A stretch of DNA of 55,982 bases from Arenibacter certesii DSM 19833 (GTDB lineage Bacteria > Bacteroidota > Bacteroidia > Flavobacteriales > Flavobacteriaceae): the NCBI RefSeq assembly GCF_000429545.1, contig NZ_AUCB01000035.1, positions 1-55,982 of the forward strand. The letters are read 5' to 3'. Of this stretch, positions 36,537 through 45,037 are shown one piece after another (the stretch's first letter is position 1; each line of letters begins with the position of its first letter). The notes under the pieces were generated by a model. That model saw only the letters and a list, made by a program, of their open reading frames with translations. It was not told where the DNA came from and ran no database searches. The position numbers and the translations under genes were made by a program.

Positions 36537-37029
36537 CCACCTGCTTTGCAGGTGGTAATGTTCTGATGGATATACCTTATTTTTTAGGTATGATTAAATA
36601 TAAGATACTTAACCACGTTGTTTACAATTGTGATTATCATATTGTTTGGGTTCCAAAGTGTCTTCTTAGATTTTGAATGGAACAATAAAGGAATTAGCTG
36701 TGCAGGATATAAGAATGCTTTGTAAATGGAAGAGATGTTAGGTTTTTGAGCTGAATATTCATGAGGATCATATTCATTTATTGGTTTCGGTTCCTCCGAA
36801 AACTTCTATCTCAATGAGAATAGGTATATTAAAGAATAAAATTACCTTAATATTTTACAAGAGTTATGCGAAATTGATAAAGAAACTTTATTGCCGATTT
36901 CACTTTTGGGCCGTTGGTTATTTTGTATGCATCGTTGGATTGGATGAATAAAGGAATAAAAAACATGTCAAATATTATAAGATTGAAGGAAAGCGGGTTG
37001 AGAATCATCAACGAAAGTTAGATTTTTGA
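36537..37029 (+). mobile_element. Degenerate IS200/IS605-family element
   Basis: Begins with a perfect hairpin, CCACCTGC-TTT-GCAGGTGG (36537-36555), of the kind recognised by Y1 transposases at the left end. A broken tnpA follows. The right-end hairpin was not found, so the 3' border is given as the tnpA stop. Confidence 0.65.
36566..37029 (+). pseudogene. tnpA: IS200/IS605 TnpA (Y1 transposase), disrupted
   Basis: The reading starts at ATG 36566 with MDIPYFLGMIKYKI and NHVVYNCDYHIVWVPK, the normal start of an IS200-type transposase, but hits a stop after about 37 codons. Further pieces in other frames still show LNIHEDHIHLLVSVPP, which contains the HUH metal-binding motif, and then KYYKIEGKRVENHQRK to the end. 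Several stops and frameshifts make it inactive. Confidence 0.8.
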
Positions 37030-37107
37030 TGAGTGATTTTGTATCCCCCTATTAGAGCTATCCTAAACGACCGTCTTAAAAGGTGTGATTTTTATTAAGT
37101 ACTATTA

Positions 37108-37139
37108 TTTAATCATTTAATCATTTAATCATTTAATCA
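37108..37139 (+). repeat. Tandem octamer TTTAATCA x4 abutting a start codon
   Basis: Four perfect copies of TTTAATCA run up to position 37139. The last A is the first base of the ATG of the next gene. Slippage would change the distance between any upstream signal and the start codon in 8-base steps without changing the protein. Confidence 0.85.
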
Positions 37140-38185
37140 TGATGAAAGTTAAAATGCTTTTACCAATTTTATTGTTATCATTCATCGGTTTTGCTCAAAA
37201 AAGTAAAATTGAAAATGTTATTCTTATCTCCGTTGACGGACTCCGTTGGCAAGAGGTTTTCCAAGGAGCCGATTCCTTGTTGATTAAAGATAAAAAGTAC
37301 TGGGCAGAATCTCCCGATGAAAGGCGCAAAAAGCTTATGCCTTTTTTCTGGGAAACAATTAAGAAGCAGGGACAGCTCTATGGGAATCGTGATTTGGGAA
37401 ACAAAGTAAATTTTAAAAATGAATATTGGTTTTCATATCCAGGAAGAAGTGAGACATTATGTGGTTATTATGACCCGAAGGTGGATTCAAATGGATATCC
37501 CAACAATCCTAATGAAAACGTTTTGGAGTTTTTAAACAATCAAAAAGGATATAAAGGAAAAGTAGCCACTTTTGCATCATGGAATGCTTTGGGTAGGATA
37601 TTGAATAGAGATCGTAATGGGATGTTGGTTAACCTTCCTGGGGAAAATGTAGAAGGTCGTAATTTAACCAATGCCCAAAAGATCGCCAATGAGATTCAGC
37701 ATTTTGTCCCTGAATATTTTGGGGAATGTAGGCCAGACGCACTCACATTTGGTCTGGCTAAAGCTTATTTGCAGGCTCAACAGCCTAAAGTTTTACATAT
37801 CGACTTTGCGGATACTGATAATTATGGTCATTCGGGAAACTACAGTCGTTATTTAGATGCAGCCCATTTTGTTGATGGTATGCTTGCCAATTTGTGGGAA
37901 ACTATAGAAAATCATCCAAAATATAAAGGTAAGACAGCAATATTGGTTTACCCAGATCATGGAAGAGGAGTCGGAGAAAGGTGGACTGGACATGGAAAAG
38001 GAGCACCACGTTCAGATGAAACATGGCTAGTGGCTCTAGGGCCTGGAATACCTGTATTAGGTGAAGTATCTGGCACAGCCCAAATTTATCAGGATGAAAT
38101 TGCTCAAACAGCAGCTAATTTGCTAGGCTTTACATTTAAAGCCAATCATCCAGTAGGAGAAAGTATACAAAGTATATTAAAATAG
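37139..38185 (+). CDS. Alkaline-phosphatase-superfamily phosphoesterase (phosphodiesterase-like)
   Basis: A 348-residue exported enzyme (signal LLPILLLSFIGFAQ). Motifs of the alkaline phosphatase fold appear in order: ILISVDGLRW, a nucleophile region SYPGRSETLCGYYDP (Ser or Thr), DFADTDNYGHSG, YPDHGRG and TGHGKGAPRSDE. It differs from the other three members in this window by a longer cap region and a different nucleophile context, so a different substrate is likely. ATG 37142 is an equally good start. It is the first gene after the susCD operon and is preceded directly by the octamer repeats. Confidence 0.8.
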   Translation: MMKVKMLLPILLLSFIGFAQKSKIENVILISVDGLRWQEVFQGADSLLIKDKKYWAESPDERRKKLMPFFWETIKKQGQLYGNRDLGNKVNFKNEYWFSYPGRSETLCGYYDPKVDSNGYPNNPNENVLEFLNNQKGYKGKVATFASWNALGRILNRDRNGMLVNLPGENVEGRNLTNAQKIANEIQHFVPEYFGECRPDALTFGLAKAYLQAQQPKVLHIDFADTDNYGHSGNYSRYLDAAHFVDGMLANLWETIENHPKYKGKTAILVYPDHGRGVGERWTGHGKGAPRSDETWLVALGPGIPVLGEVSGTAQIYQDEIAQTAANLLGFTFKANHPVGESIQSILK

Positions 38186-38244
38186 AAAGAGTATTAATCA
38201 TTGGGAAAGTATTTCTATTAGCATAATCAATATTTTGGTGCAAA

Positions 38245-39936
38245 ATGAAATATTTTAATTGCGATATCATGTACAGTATAGTTGGTTTAAGAAAGTCTTG
38301 CTTAATTGTATTAGTCTCTATTATTTTATTTGCCGGGTGCAAGAAAGAGGGAATCAATGGTATAGAACACGTTTTGGTCATAGGAATTGATGCATTAAGT
38401 CCAAATGGTATCGCCAACTCACACACCCCAAATATAGATGCCCTAATAAAAGAAGGGGCTTCCACCATGAACGCCAGAGCTGTTCTACCAACCAGTTCAG
38501 GGCCCAATTGGGCCTCCGTGTTGATGGGTGCAGGACCCGAACAACATGGGATAACTGGTAATGATTCTGACCCACTAGAACCGGTACTGCCACCTTTGGT
38601 TAGTGGCGACGGTGATAAAAAATTATTCCCAACGATTTTTGAAGTCATCCGGAAAGCAGAGCCAAACGCTGAGTTAGGAACCATACACCAATGGAATGGT
38701 GTTTCTAAATACTATGAACCTGAACATTTGAATTATCGGACAAGTACAGAGACATTAAAAGAAACTGCTGATTTGACAGTGAATTATATTAAGGAAAAGA
38801 AGCCTCGATATTGTTTTGTTCATTTTGATGACGCAGATCAGGCCGGACATTCTTATGGTCATGGTTCTGAAGCATATTTTAAAGCTGTAGCCAAGGTAGA
38901 TACCTTTGTAGGACAAGTTCTGAAAGCGTTGGATGAGGCGGGATTAGCAGGAAAGACTTTGGTCATTTTAACTTCAGACCATGGAGGAATCGATTATGGT
39001 CATGGAGGAAGTACTCCAGAGGAAATGACTATACCCTTTATTATAAGAGGGCCTGGTGTAAAAAAGAATTATGTAATTAAAGAAACAGTAAATACAATTG
39101 ATAATTCCCCAACGGTAGCATTCGCATTAGGAATTCCGGCTCCAGAAGCGTGGGTGGGGTGGCCAGTCAAAAGTGCTTTTGAAGGTTTTGAAGAACCTGA
39201 GGAAATCTATGAGACAAAAAGTTTTATCCAAGCTCCAAGAATACATCCAGTTGGGGAACATTTTAAACCATCAGGAGGTTTGTATATTTCTGAGAAACCT
39301 ATGGTTAGAATAGACCTCCCAACTGATGGTTCAGAAATAAGGTATACTATAGATGGCAGTGAACCTCATGCAGGGTCAAGTATCTATACGGTTCCATTTC
39401 GAGTTGGTAACTCAGTAGTGGTAAAGGCTAGTAAGTTTATAGGAGATAAAGAAGTCAGTAATAGTAAGACAGCGTATTTCCGGGTGTTGGATGATCCAGA
39501 AGGTAGAGGGATTTGGGCTAAATACTATTATGGTGAAAATTTAAAAAAATTACCAGACTTTGGAAAATTGACTCAAGTTGGGGAAACTTTTAAAACTTTT
39601 GAGATAACCTCGGAGGACCTTAGATTTCCAAGAGGGGTAGATCAGTTAGCCATGGTATTCACGACCTATTTTAAAGTAGAAGTTCCAGGTAATTACACAT
39701 TTTATATATCATCCGATGATGGGAGCAAGCTATATGTCAATGATAAAATAGTTGTAGATAATGATGGAAACCATGGTGTAAAAGAAAAAAACGGAAGAAT
39801 AATGCTAGCGAAGGGGAAGCATAAATTGGAAGTTCAATGGTATAATAGTGGAGGAGGTTATGGGTTGTATACATACTTTGAGGGGCCAGGGATTCCTAAA
39901 CAAGTATTGTCTTCGGATCGCTTGTATTTAAAATAA
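38245..39936 (+). CDS. Phosphodiesterase lipoprotein fused to CHB_HEX_C-like and PA14 domains
   Basis: A 563-residue lipoprotein (lipobox-like FAGC; an alternative start at 38269 gives the same signal). Residues about 40-315 form an alkaline-phosphatase-fold phosphodiesterase: VIGIDALSPNG, the nucleophile region LPTSSGPNWASVL, FDDADQAGHSYGHG, TSDHGG. A short beta domain of the chitobiase C-terminal type follows (IRYTIDGSEPHAG, about 350-415). A C-terminal PA14 domain ends the protein (YTFYISSDDGSKLYVND, about 425-560). Both added domains are associated with glycan binding or glycosidases, so the enzyme probably docks on a glycan and cuts a phosphoester or phosphonoester in it. The catalytic part is close to the products of 42504 and 15022. 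Confidence 0.87.
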   Translation: MKYFNCDIMYSIVGLRKSCLIVLVSIILFAGCKKEGINGIEHVLVIGIDALSPNGIANSHTPNIDALIKEGASTMNARAVLPTSSGPNWASVLMGAGPEQHGITGNDSDPLEPVLPPLVSGDGDKKLFPTIFEVIRKAEPNAELGTIHQWNGVSKYYEPEHLNYRTSTETLKETADLTVNYIKEKKPRYCFVHFDDADQAGHSYGHGSEAYFKAVAKVDTFVGQVLKALDEAGLAGKTLVILTSDHGGIDYGHGGSTPEEMTIPFIIRGPGVKKNYVIKETVNTIDNSPTVAFALGIPAPEAWVGWPVKSAFEGFEEPEEIYETKSFIQAPRIHPVGEHFKPSGGLYISEKPMVRIDLPTDGSEIRYTIDGSEPHAGSSIYTVPFRVGNSVVVKASKFIGDKEVSNSKTAYFRVLDDPEGRGIWAKYYYGENLKKLPDFGKLTQVGETFKTFEITSEDLRFPRGVDQLAMVFTTYFKVEVPGNYTFYISSDDGSKLYVNDKIVVDNDGNHGVKEKNGRIMLAKGKHKLEVQWYNSGGGYGLYTYFEGPGIPKQVLSSDRLYLK

Positions 39937-40017
39937 TTTATTTCATAAAATTAAATTTAACTGTTTTGGTAAAAGGCAATGAGCCTGTAGATTTAAATGA
40001 CTTTAAAAATATAATTC

Positions 40018-42507
40018 ATGAACTGTTTATTAAATATAAAACTTGTTGTTGCGGGAATTCTTCTATTAGGAGTAAATTTTTGGGGTTACGGCCAATTGAA
40101 AGGTAAAGTTTTTATTGACCACAACGATAATGGCAAAAAGGAAGCCTCTGAGAAAGGAGTGCAAAATGCAGTTGTTTCTGATGGTTATCATGTAGTACGA
40201 ACTGACAAAAATGGAAATTATCAACTGCCGGGATGGGAAAAACAACGATTTATAACGATTTATCCAAGTGGCGATTTTAAATCGGAGAAGCGGTTTATTC
40301 CCATTACTGGTAAATCAAAATCATATGATTTTCCAGTTGAGCCTAAGATAAAGAAAGAAGAGGTGAAATTCGTACAGATTTCCGATACCGAAACGTATGA
40401 ATATGGGGATTGGGTAGATAACCTAAAGAAATATGTGAAGGTCCATAAACCGGATTTTGTAGTGCATACCGGGGATATCTGTTATAGGGCGGGTATGGAA
40501 TGGCATGCAGATAATTTAACGGAAAAAGATATGGGTATCCCGGTTTATTATTGTCTTGGTAACCATGACTTAGTAAAAGGTGATTATGGAGAGCAGTTTT
40601 TTGAAGAAAAATTTGGACCTGCATGGTACGCCTTTGAGGAAGGCAATACTTTATTTGTTATTACCCCTATGATGGGTGGTGACTTTCCCCCTGGGTTTAA
40701 TCATGAGGATATTGGTGGTTGGCTTCAAAATTTATTGAAGGCTTACGATAAGAATCAGCCTAAAATGTTTTTTAACCATGATCTATTGACGAATGGTGAT
40801 AGTTTTGTTTTTAAGAAGAATAAAAATGAGTCAATAGTTTTGGAAGACTATAATTTAAAAGCCTGGTTATATGGGCATTGGCATATTAACATGGTGAAAA
40901 CCCATGGGAATTCAGGGGTAGTATCCTATAGTACTGCTACCCTAGCGAAGGGGGGGATAGACCACTCGCCGTCAAGTTTTAGAGTGATTGATGTAGATAA
41001 AAATGGCAATCACAAATCTGAGTTAATTTGGAGCCATTTGGAAAGGGAAATTGAAATAGTAAGCCCACAAAAAAACCAGCTGAGATTAAATGATAGTGGG
41101 AATATAGAGATATCTGTTAATGTTTATGACAGTGGTTCTGCTATAGATAGTGTTCGTTATAGTGTATGGGGCAAGGACGAATTTAATTGGGATAACCTGT
41201 TGTATAAGTCAAAGTGGAAGTTGATGACCAAAACTTCCGATTGGAACTGGAGAGCAACTTATTTCCCAAACGATAGAAGGGACTTTGAGTTGGTCGTGGA
41301 TGCATATTTGAAAAGTGGTGAAGTACTGCATAGAAAGCAAAACTTTAGAATAGATGACAAGAGTTTTAACGAAACATCTAATGGTATATGGTCAAATATG
41401 GCGGGGAATAAGGAGCATCATCCTGTGGTAGATATTAAACAGCAAGCTCCTTATACCATGGAATGGACAGCTAATGTAGGGAGCAATATCTATATGAGTT
41501 CACCTGTAATTATGGATAATTATGTATTAACAGCAGGATTTGATGATAGTAATGCGGAGAACTGCTTTATTGTTTGTTGGAATACTACTTCAGGCGAAGA
41601 GCTATGGAGGTATAAGACTAAAAATGGTGTTAAGAATCAGATGGTCATCGCTCAAGAAAAAGTGATAGCTACGGATATGATCGGCCATACCTATGCCATA
41701 GATATCGCTTCAGGAGAATTGGCTTGGGAGAATGATTTAAAATATAACAGAGCTCCCGGGTTTATTACTGGCTTAGTCACCGACGGGAAAATTGTATACA
41801 CTGGATTTTCTGAATCTCTTTCCGCATTGGATGTAAATACTGGAAAAGTTTTATGGCGAAATACTGCTTGGAGTGGAGGGGAGGGTACTACACCCACAAT
41901 GACCATTGCAGACGATGTGATTATTGCATCACGTCATTGGGGAGCTATTTATGCCCACAATAGGTTTACGGGAGAATTATTATGGTCTAGAAGTGATGAA
42001 GGTCTTCGTTTTAGGGATGGTGTTTTAAGTTATAAAGATAAGTCTCTTTGGGTTGCCGAACAAGACAAGTTTCATCAACTAGATCTAAAAACAGGGAAGA
42101 CAGTCCATAGTTTTATAACTGGAATGCAGCATACCGGAACCTCGGCACCTATAGTATTGCAAGACAAGGCCATCCTCTCTGGGTCTCATCCAGGTATAGC
42201 CTCGTTCGACTTAAAGACGGGAAATAAAAATTGGGAGTTTCAAGTAGATCCTGCCTTATTTTATACTCCTTCCTATTTTTCAGATCAGCAACAGAGTGTA
42301 GAAACCACGCCTATATTGGTAGGAGAGAACCTAATTTTTGGGGCAATGGACGGTAAAATATATGTGTTACGGGCAGATACGGGGCAGCTTGTGTGGAAAA
42401 CCTCTTTAGGAGCCCCGGTGATTACCTCGGCGGCAATAATTAAGAAAGGGTTTTTTATATGTGACTTTGCCGGAAATATTTACTTTTTTAAATCAGACCA
42501 AAAATGA
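40018..42507 (+). CDS. Metallophosphoesterase-PQQ-like beta-propeller fusion
   Basis: An 829-residue exported protein. After the signal (VAGILLLGVNFWGYG) comes an SdrD/MetallophosN-type beta domain (GKVFIDHNDNGKKEASEKG, about 27-110). The calcineurin-like domain (about 115-330) has VHTGDICY, LGNHDLV, MFFNHDLL and LYGHWHINM. The C-terminal 350 residues form a PQQ-like propeller with repeated blades (SGEELWRYKT, SGELAWEND, TGKVLWRN, TGELLWSRS, TGQLVWKTS). The first metal motif reads ISDTET instead of the usual D-x-H, so one ligand may be changed. The stop overlaps the start of the next gene (ATGA), showing translational coupling. Substrate is unknown; the propeller may bind a ligand or partner. 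Confidence 0.82.
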   Translation: MNCLLNIKLVVAGILLLGVNFWGYGQLKGKVFIDHNDNGKKEASEKGVQNAVVSDGYHVVRTDKNGNYQLPGWEKQRFITIYPSGDFKSEKRFIPITGKSKSYDFPVEPKIKKEEVKFVQISDTETYEYGDWVDNLKKYVKVHKPDFVVHTGDICYRAGMEWHADNLTEKDMGIPVYYCLGNHDLVKGDYGEQFFEEKFGPAWYAFEEGNTLFVITPMMGGDFPPGFNHEDIGGWLQNLLKAYDKNQPKMFFNHDLLTNGDSFVFKKNKNESIVLEDYNLKAWLYGHWHINMVKTHGNSGVVSYSTATLAKGGIDHSPSSFRVIDVDKNGNHKSELIWSHLEREIEIVSPQKNQLRLNDSGNIEISVNVYDSGSAIDSVRYSVWGKDEFNWDNLLYKSKWKLMTKTSDWNWRATYFPNDRRDFELVVDAYLKSGEVLHRKQNFRIDDKSFNETSNGIWSNMAGNKEHHPVVDIKQQAPYTMEWTANVGSNIYMSSPVIMDNYVLTAGFDDSNAENCFIVCWNTTSGEELWRYKTKNGVKNQMVIAQEKVIATDMIGHTYAIDIASGELAWENDLKYNRAPGFITGLVTDGKIVYTGFSESLSALDVNTGKVLWRNTAWSGGEGTTPTMTIADDVIIASRHWGAIYAHNRFTGELLWSRSDEGLRFRDGVLSYKDKSLWVAEQDKFHQLDLKTGKTVHSFITGMQHTGTSAPIVLQDKAILSGSHPGIASFDLKTGNKNWEFQVDPALFYTPSYFSDQQQSVETTPILVGENLIFGAMDGKIYVLRADTGQLVWKTSLGAPVITSAAIIKKGFFICDFAGNIYFFKSDQK

Positions 42508-43448
42508 AAAGAATTATTAAAAATTTATTAGGATTGTTTATTCTATTACAGGGAGTTTCAACTTTTGCTCAATCAAATTCCAAATTTATAAAGGGACAAA
42601 AATTAGAGGAATCACCTTCAACGGTATTTTTTATTGGTGTTGATGGTTTGAGTGTTGATGGACTTACGAAGGCTAACACGCCTACTTTGGATATGTTTAT
42701 GAAAATGGGAGCCAGTTCTTTAAAAGCACGAGGTGTTATGCCAACTAGTAGTGGTCCAAATTGGGGTTCCATGCTTTTGGGTGCAGGTCCTGAACAACAT
42801 GGTATAACCAGTAATGGTTGGCGAGTTAATGAATATAGCATTGAAGCTACTATAAAAGATGAGGATGGATTTTTCCCGTCGGTTTTCGATATTATTAAAA
42901 AAGAGGATTCAAAAGCAAAACTAGCCGTATTTCATGAATGGGGAACCATTAAAGATTTATTCAATACCAAAGTTTTGCACCATATTGAAAAAACCGGTGA
43001 TATGAATGAATCTTTGGATAAGGCTTTTGCGTATTATAAAGAGGAGCGTCCCAAATTTGTCTTTATCCATTTAGATGCTGTTGACGGAGCCGGTCATACA
43101 TTCGGTCACGGTTCAACCGAATATTATCAAGAAATTGAAATGATAGATAATGCACTTGGTTCGTTTTTTGAAAAGCTGAAAAAGCTAAATAAAGAAGAAG
43201 GTACTGTTGTAAATATATTGGTAACATCAGACCACGGGGGTGTTGGCACCAGTCACGGTGGAAGTACAATGGACGAAATAATCATTCCATGGATTTTGGT
43301 TGGCCCAAATGTGAACAGAGGACATACCATTAAGCAACCGATTAATACCTATGATACGCCTGCAACGATTTTACGGCTGTTGGATGCAGATAAACACATT
43401 CCAATTCAATGGACTGGAAAACCTGTCCTAGAAGCTTTAAAAAACTAA
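42504..43448 (+). CDS. Alkaline-phosphatase-fold phosphodiesterase, exported
   Basis: A 314-residue enzyme with signal peptide (LLGLFILLQGVSTFAQ). Motifs: FFIGVDGLSVDG, the nucleophile region MPTSSGPNWGSMLLG, LDAVDGAGHTFGHG, TSDHGG and TSHGG. It is the single-domain version of the catalytic part encoded at 38245, with almost identical nucleophile surroundings, and a relative of the enzyme at 15022. It overlaps the preceding gene by four bases and is followed 5 bases later by the LamG-EEP gene, so all belong to one operon. The presumed role is phosphodiester or phosphonoester hydrolysis in the periplasm. Confidence 0.86.
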   Translation: MKRIIKNLLGLFILLQGVSTFAQSNSKFIKGQKLEESPSTVFFIGVDGLSVDGLTKANTPTLDMFMKMGASSLKARGVMPTSSGPNWGSMLLGAGPEQHGITSNGWRVNEYSIEATIKDEDGFFPSVFDIIKKEDSKAKLAVFHEWGTIKDLFNTKVLHHIEKTGDMNESLDKAFAYYKEERPKFVFIHLDAVDGAGHTFGHGSTEYYQEIEMIDNALGSFFEKLKKLNKEEGTVVNILVTSDHGGVGTSHGGSTMDEIIIPWILVGPNVNRGHTIKQPINTYDTPATILRLLDADKHIPIQWTGKPVLEALKN

Positions 43449-43453
43449 GATCT

Positions 43454-45037
43454 ATGCATTTAAGGAATAGGATTATGGTAATGTTTACATTGCTATTTTC
43501 GATTATAATTCGTGCTCAAGAACCTGTTGTTCAAATTGATTTTGATATTCATGATAATCAATATCAAGGAATTAGTATTCCTGAAACCCCAGAGCATCTA
43601 TTTGCTGCACAACAACATTCATTTTCTGAAGGTTTGGAAGGTAGAGCTATAGATTTTTCTGAGGACGGTACTATTAGAATGCCCTTAAAACTGAAACCAG
43701 AAGTAGAACTGGAATACCATGCCGATACTTCTTTAACGGTAGAATTATGGGTAAAGACCAAAGCAGATGCAGGGCAAGGGACTCCTATTGCAGGAAATAA
43801 GAAGGATAAAAACACAGAAAATAAGGGTTGGTTAATTTATGCCGAAGAAGATGGTAGTTGGTCACTCTTGGTTAGCGATGGTAAGCAACAACATATTTAC
43901 AATCCCACGATAAAGCGTCAAAAAATTAATGATGGTAAATGGCATCAAATAGCCTTTTCTATTGATAGGGTTAATGAAGAAATATGGATGTATTTTGACG
44001 GTGTTAACGTAGCGATCTATAATGCAAGTGGACTAAAAGATTTAAAAAGTGATCTAGAGACTACTTTTGTTGGAACTTCAGGACGGTGGGAATATTTTGG
44101 GCAATGGGAAGCCTTTAATGGGTTTATGGATAACATTTCTGTTTGGGAAACGGTGCTACCTACAGCAAAAATATCTGAAAACTATCAGAAGTATTTTCAG
44201 CAAAATAAGCCCATATATCCAATAAATGAACTAAAATTATTTACGTGGAATATTTGGCAAGGGGGAAAACGATTTGGGAAAGAGGTAGGTTTAAATCGGG
44301 TAATAAATATCATTAAAGATGCCAACCCGGATGTAGTGACACTTATTGAAACTTATGGTTCTGGTGAAGAAATTGCAGACGCTCTAGGATATCATTTTTA
44401 TCTAATAAGTTCCAATCTTTCGATTATGAGTCGTTTTCCTATTAAGAAAACAATAAAAGCATTTAAATCGTTCAATTTTGGAGGGGTTGTATTACAAGTA
44501 GATCAAGACAAAGAAGTTGTGGTCTTAGACACCTGGTTACATTATTTGCCAGATTACCATAGCAATATTATAAAAGGAGAGATAACTTCGGAAGAACTAG
44601 TAAAAGAAGAGGCCGACACCCGATTAAATGAAATAAATCAGATATTAAAGGAAATAAAACCGATTTTGGACAATGCGGATAAAACACCAATTATTATGGC
44701 TGGTGATTTTAACACCAACTCACATTTAGATTGGACAGAAGCAACCAAAGACGCCCATTTAGGTTATGTGGTGGAATGGCCCGTAACTAAGGTTATGCAT
44801 AACCATGGATTTACCGATAGTTATAGAGAGTTAAACCCAAATCCCTTAACTGATCCAGGGTATTCTGCATGGCCATACAGTAGGCGTTTTGGGCAGCGCT
44901 ATGTGGAAAGCAGAATAGATTATATTTTCTATAAAGGAAGAAACATTAGAGCCTTAGAATCTAAAGTAGTGAACTATCACCCTATTATGTTTCCATCTGA
45001 CCATGCCGCCTTTTTAACTATTTTTCAATTGAAATAA
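43454..45037 (+). CDS. LamG-like domain fused to EEP (sphingomyelinase/DNase I-fold) phosphodiesterase
   Basis: A 527-residue exported protein. The start at 43454 is taken because it follows the previous stop and gives a proper signal (MVMFTLLFSIIIRAQ); an upstream start at 43409 would overlap. Residues about 20-250 are a concanavalin/LamG-like domain (SLTVELWVKTK, KWHQIAFSIDR, FNGFMDNISVWE). Residues about 260-527 are an endonuclease/exonuclease/phosphatase domain with LFTWNIWQGG, LIETYG, AGDFNTNSHLDW and SDHAAF, giving the usual Asn, Glu, Asp-x-Asn and Asp-His active site. This family includes neutral sphingomyelinases, phosphatases and nucleases. A carbohydrate-binding fusion favours a glycolipid or glycan substrate. 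One base separates it from the next EEP gene. Confidence 0.85.
   Translation: MHLRNRIMVMFTLLFSIIIRAQEPVVQIDFDIHDNQYQGISIPETPEHLFAAQQHSFSEGLEGRAIDFSEDGTIRMPLKLKPEVELEYHADTSLTVELWVKTKADAGQGTPIAGNKKDKNTENKGWLIYAEEDGSWSLLVSDGKQQHIYNPTIKRQKINDGKWHQIAFSIDRVNEEIWMYFDGVNVAIYNASGLKDLKSDLETTFVGTSGRWEYFGQWEAFNGFMDNISVWETVLPTAKISENYQKYFQQNKPIYPINELKLFTWNIWQGGKRFGKEVGLNRVINIIKDANPDVVTLIETYGSGEEIADALGYHFYLISSNLSIMSRFPIKKTIKAFKSFNFGGVVLQVDQDKEVVVLDTWLHYLPDYHSNIIKGEITSEELVKEEADTRLNEINQILKEIKPILDNADKTPIIMAGDFNTNSHLDWTEATKDAHLGYVVEWPVTKVMHNHGFTDSYRELNPNPLTDPGYSAWPYSRRFGQRYVESRIDYIFYKGRNIRALESKVVNYHPIMFPSDHAAFLTIFQLK

Larger units (their letters stand above)
36431..37138. other. Gap holding an IS200/IS605-type remnant and a short tandem repeat
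   Basis: Separates the susCD operon from the phosphoesterase cluster. It contains the transposase pseudogene at 36566-37029 with its end hairpin, and the TTTAATCA repeats at 37108-37139. The remainder is AT-rich with no other feature recognised. Confidence 0.6.

Noticed and set aside
38136..38684. 182-codon reverse frame over the start of the PA14 phosphodiesterase gene
   Set aside because: Length is due to codon bias of the forward gene, whose motifs are unambiguous; the reverse product shows no family features.
43409..43453. Upstream start for the LamG-EEP gene
   Set aside because: It adds a charged, non-signal stretch overlapping the preceding gene; the start at 43454 gives a normal signal peptide.
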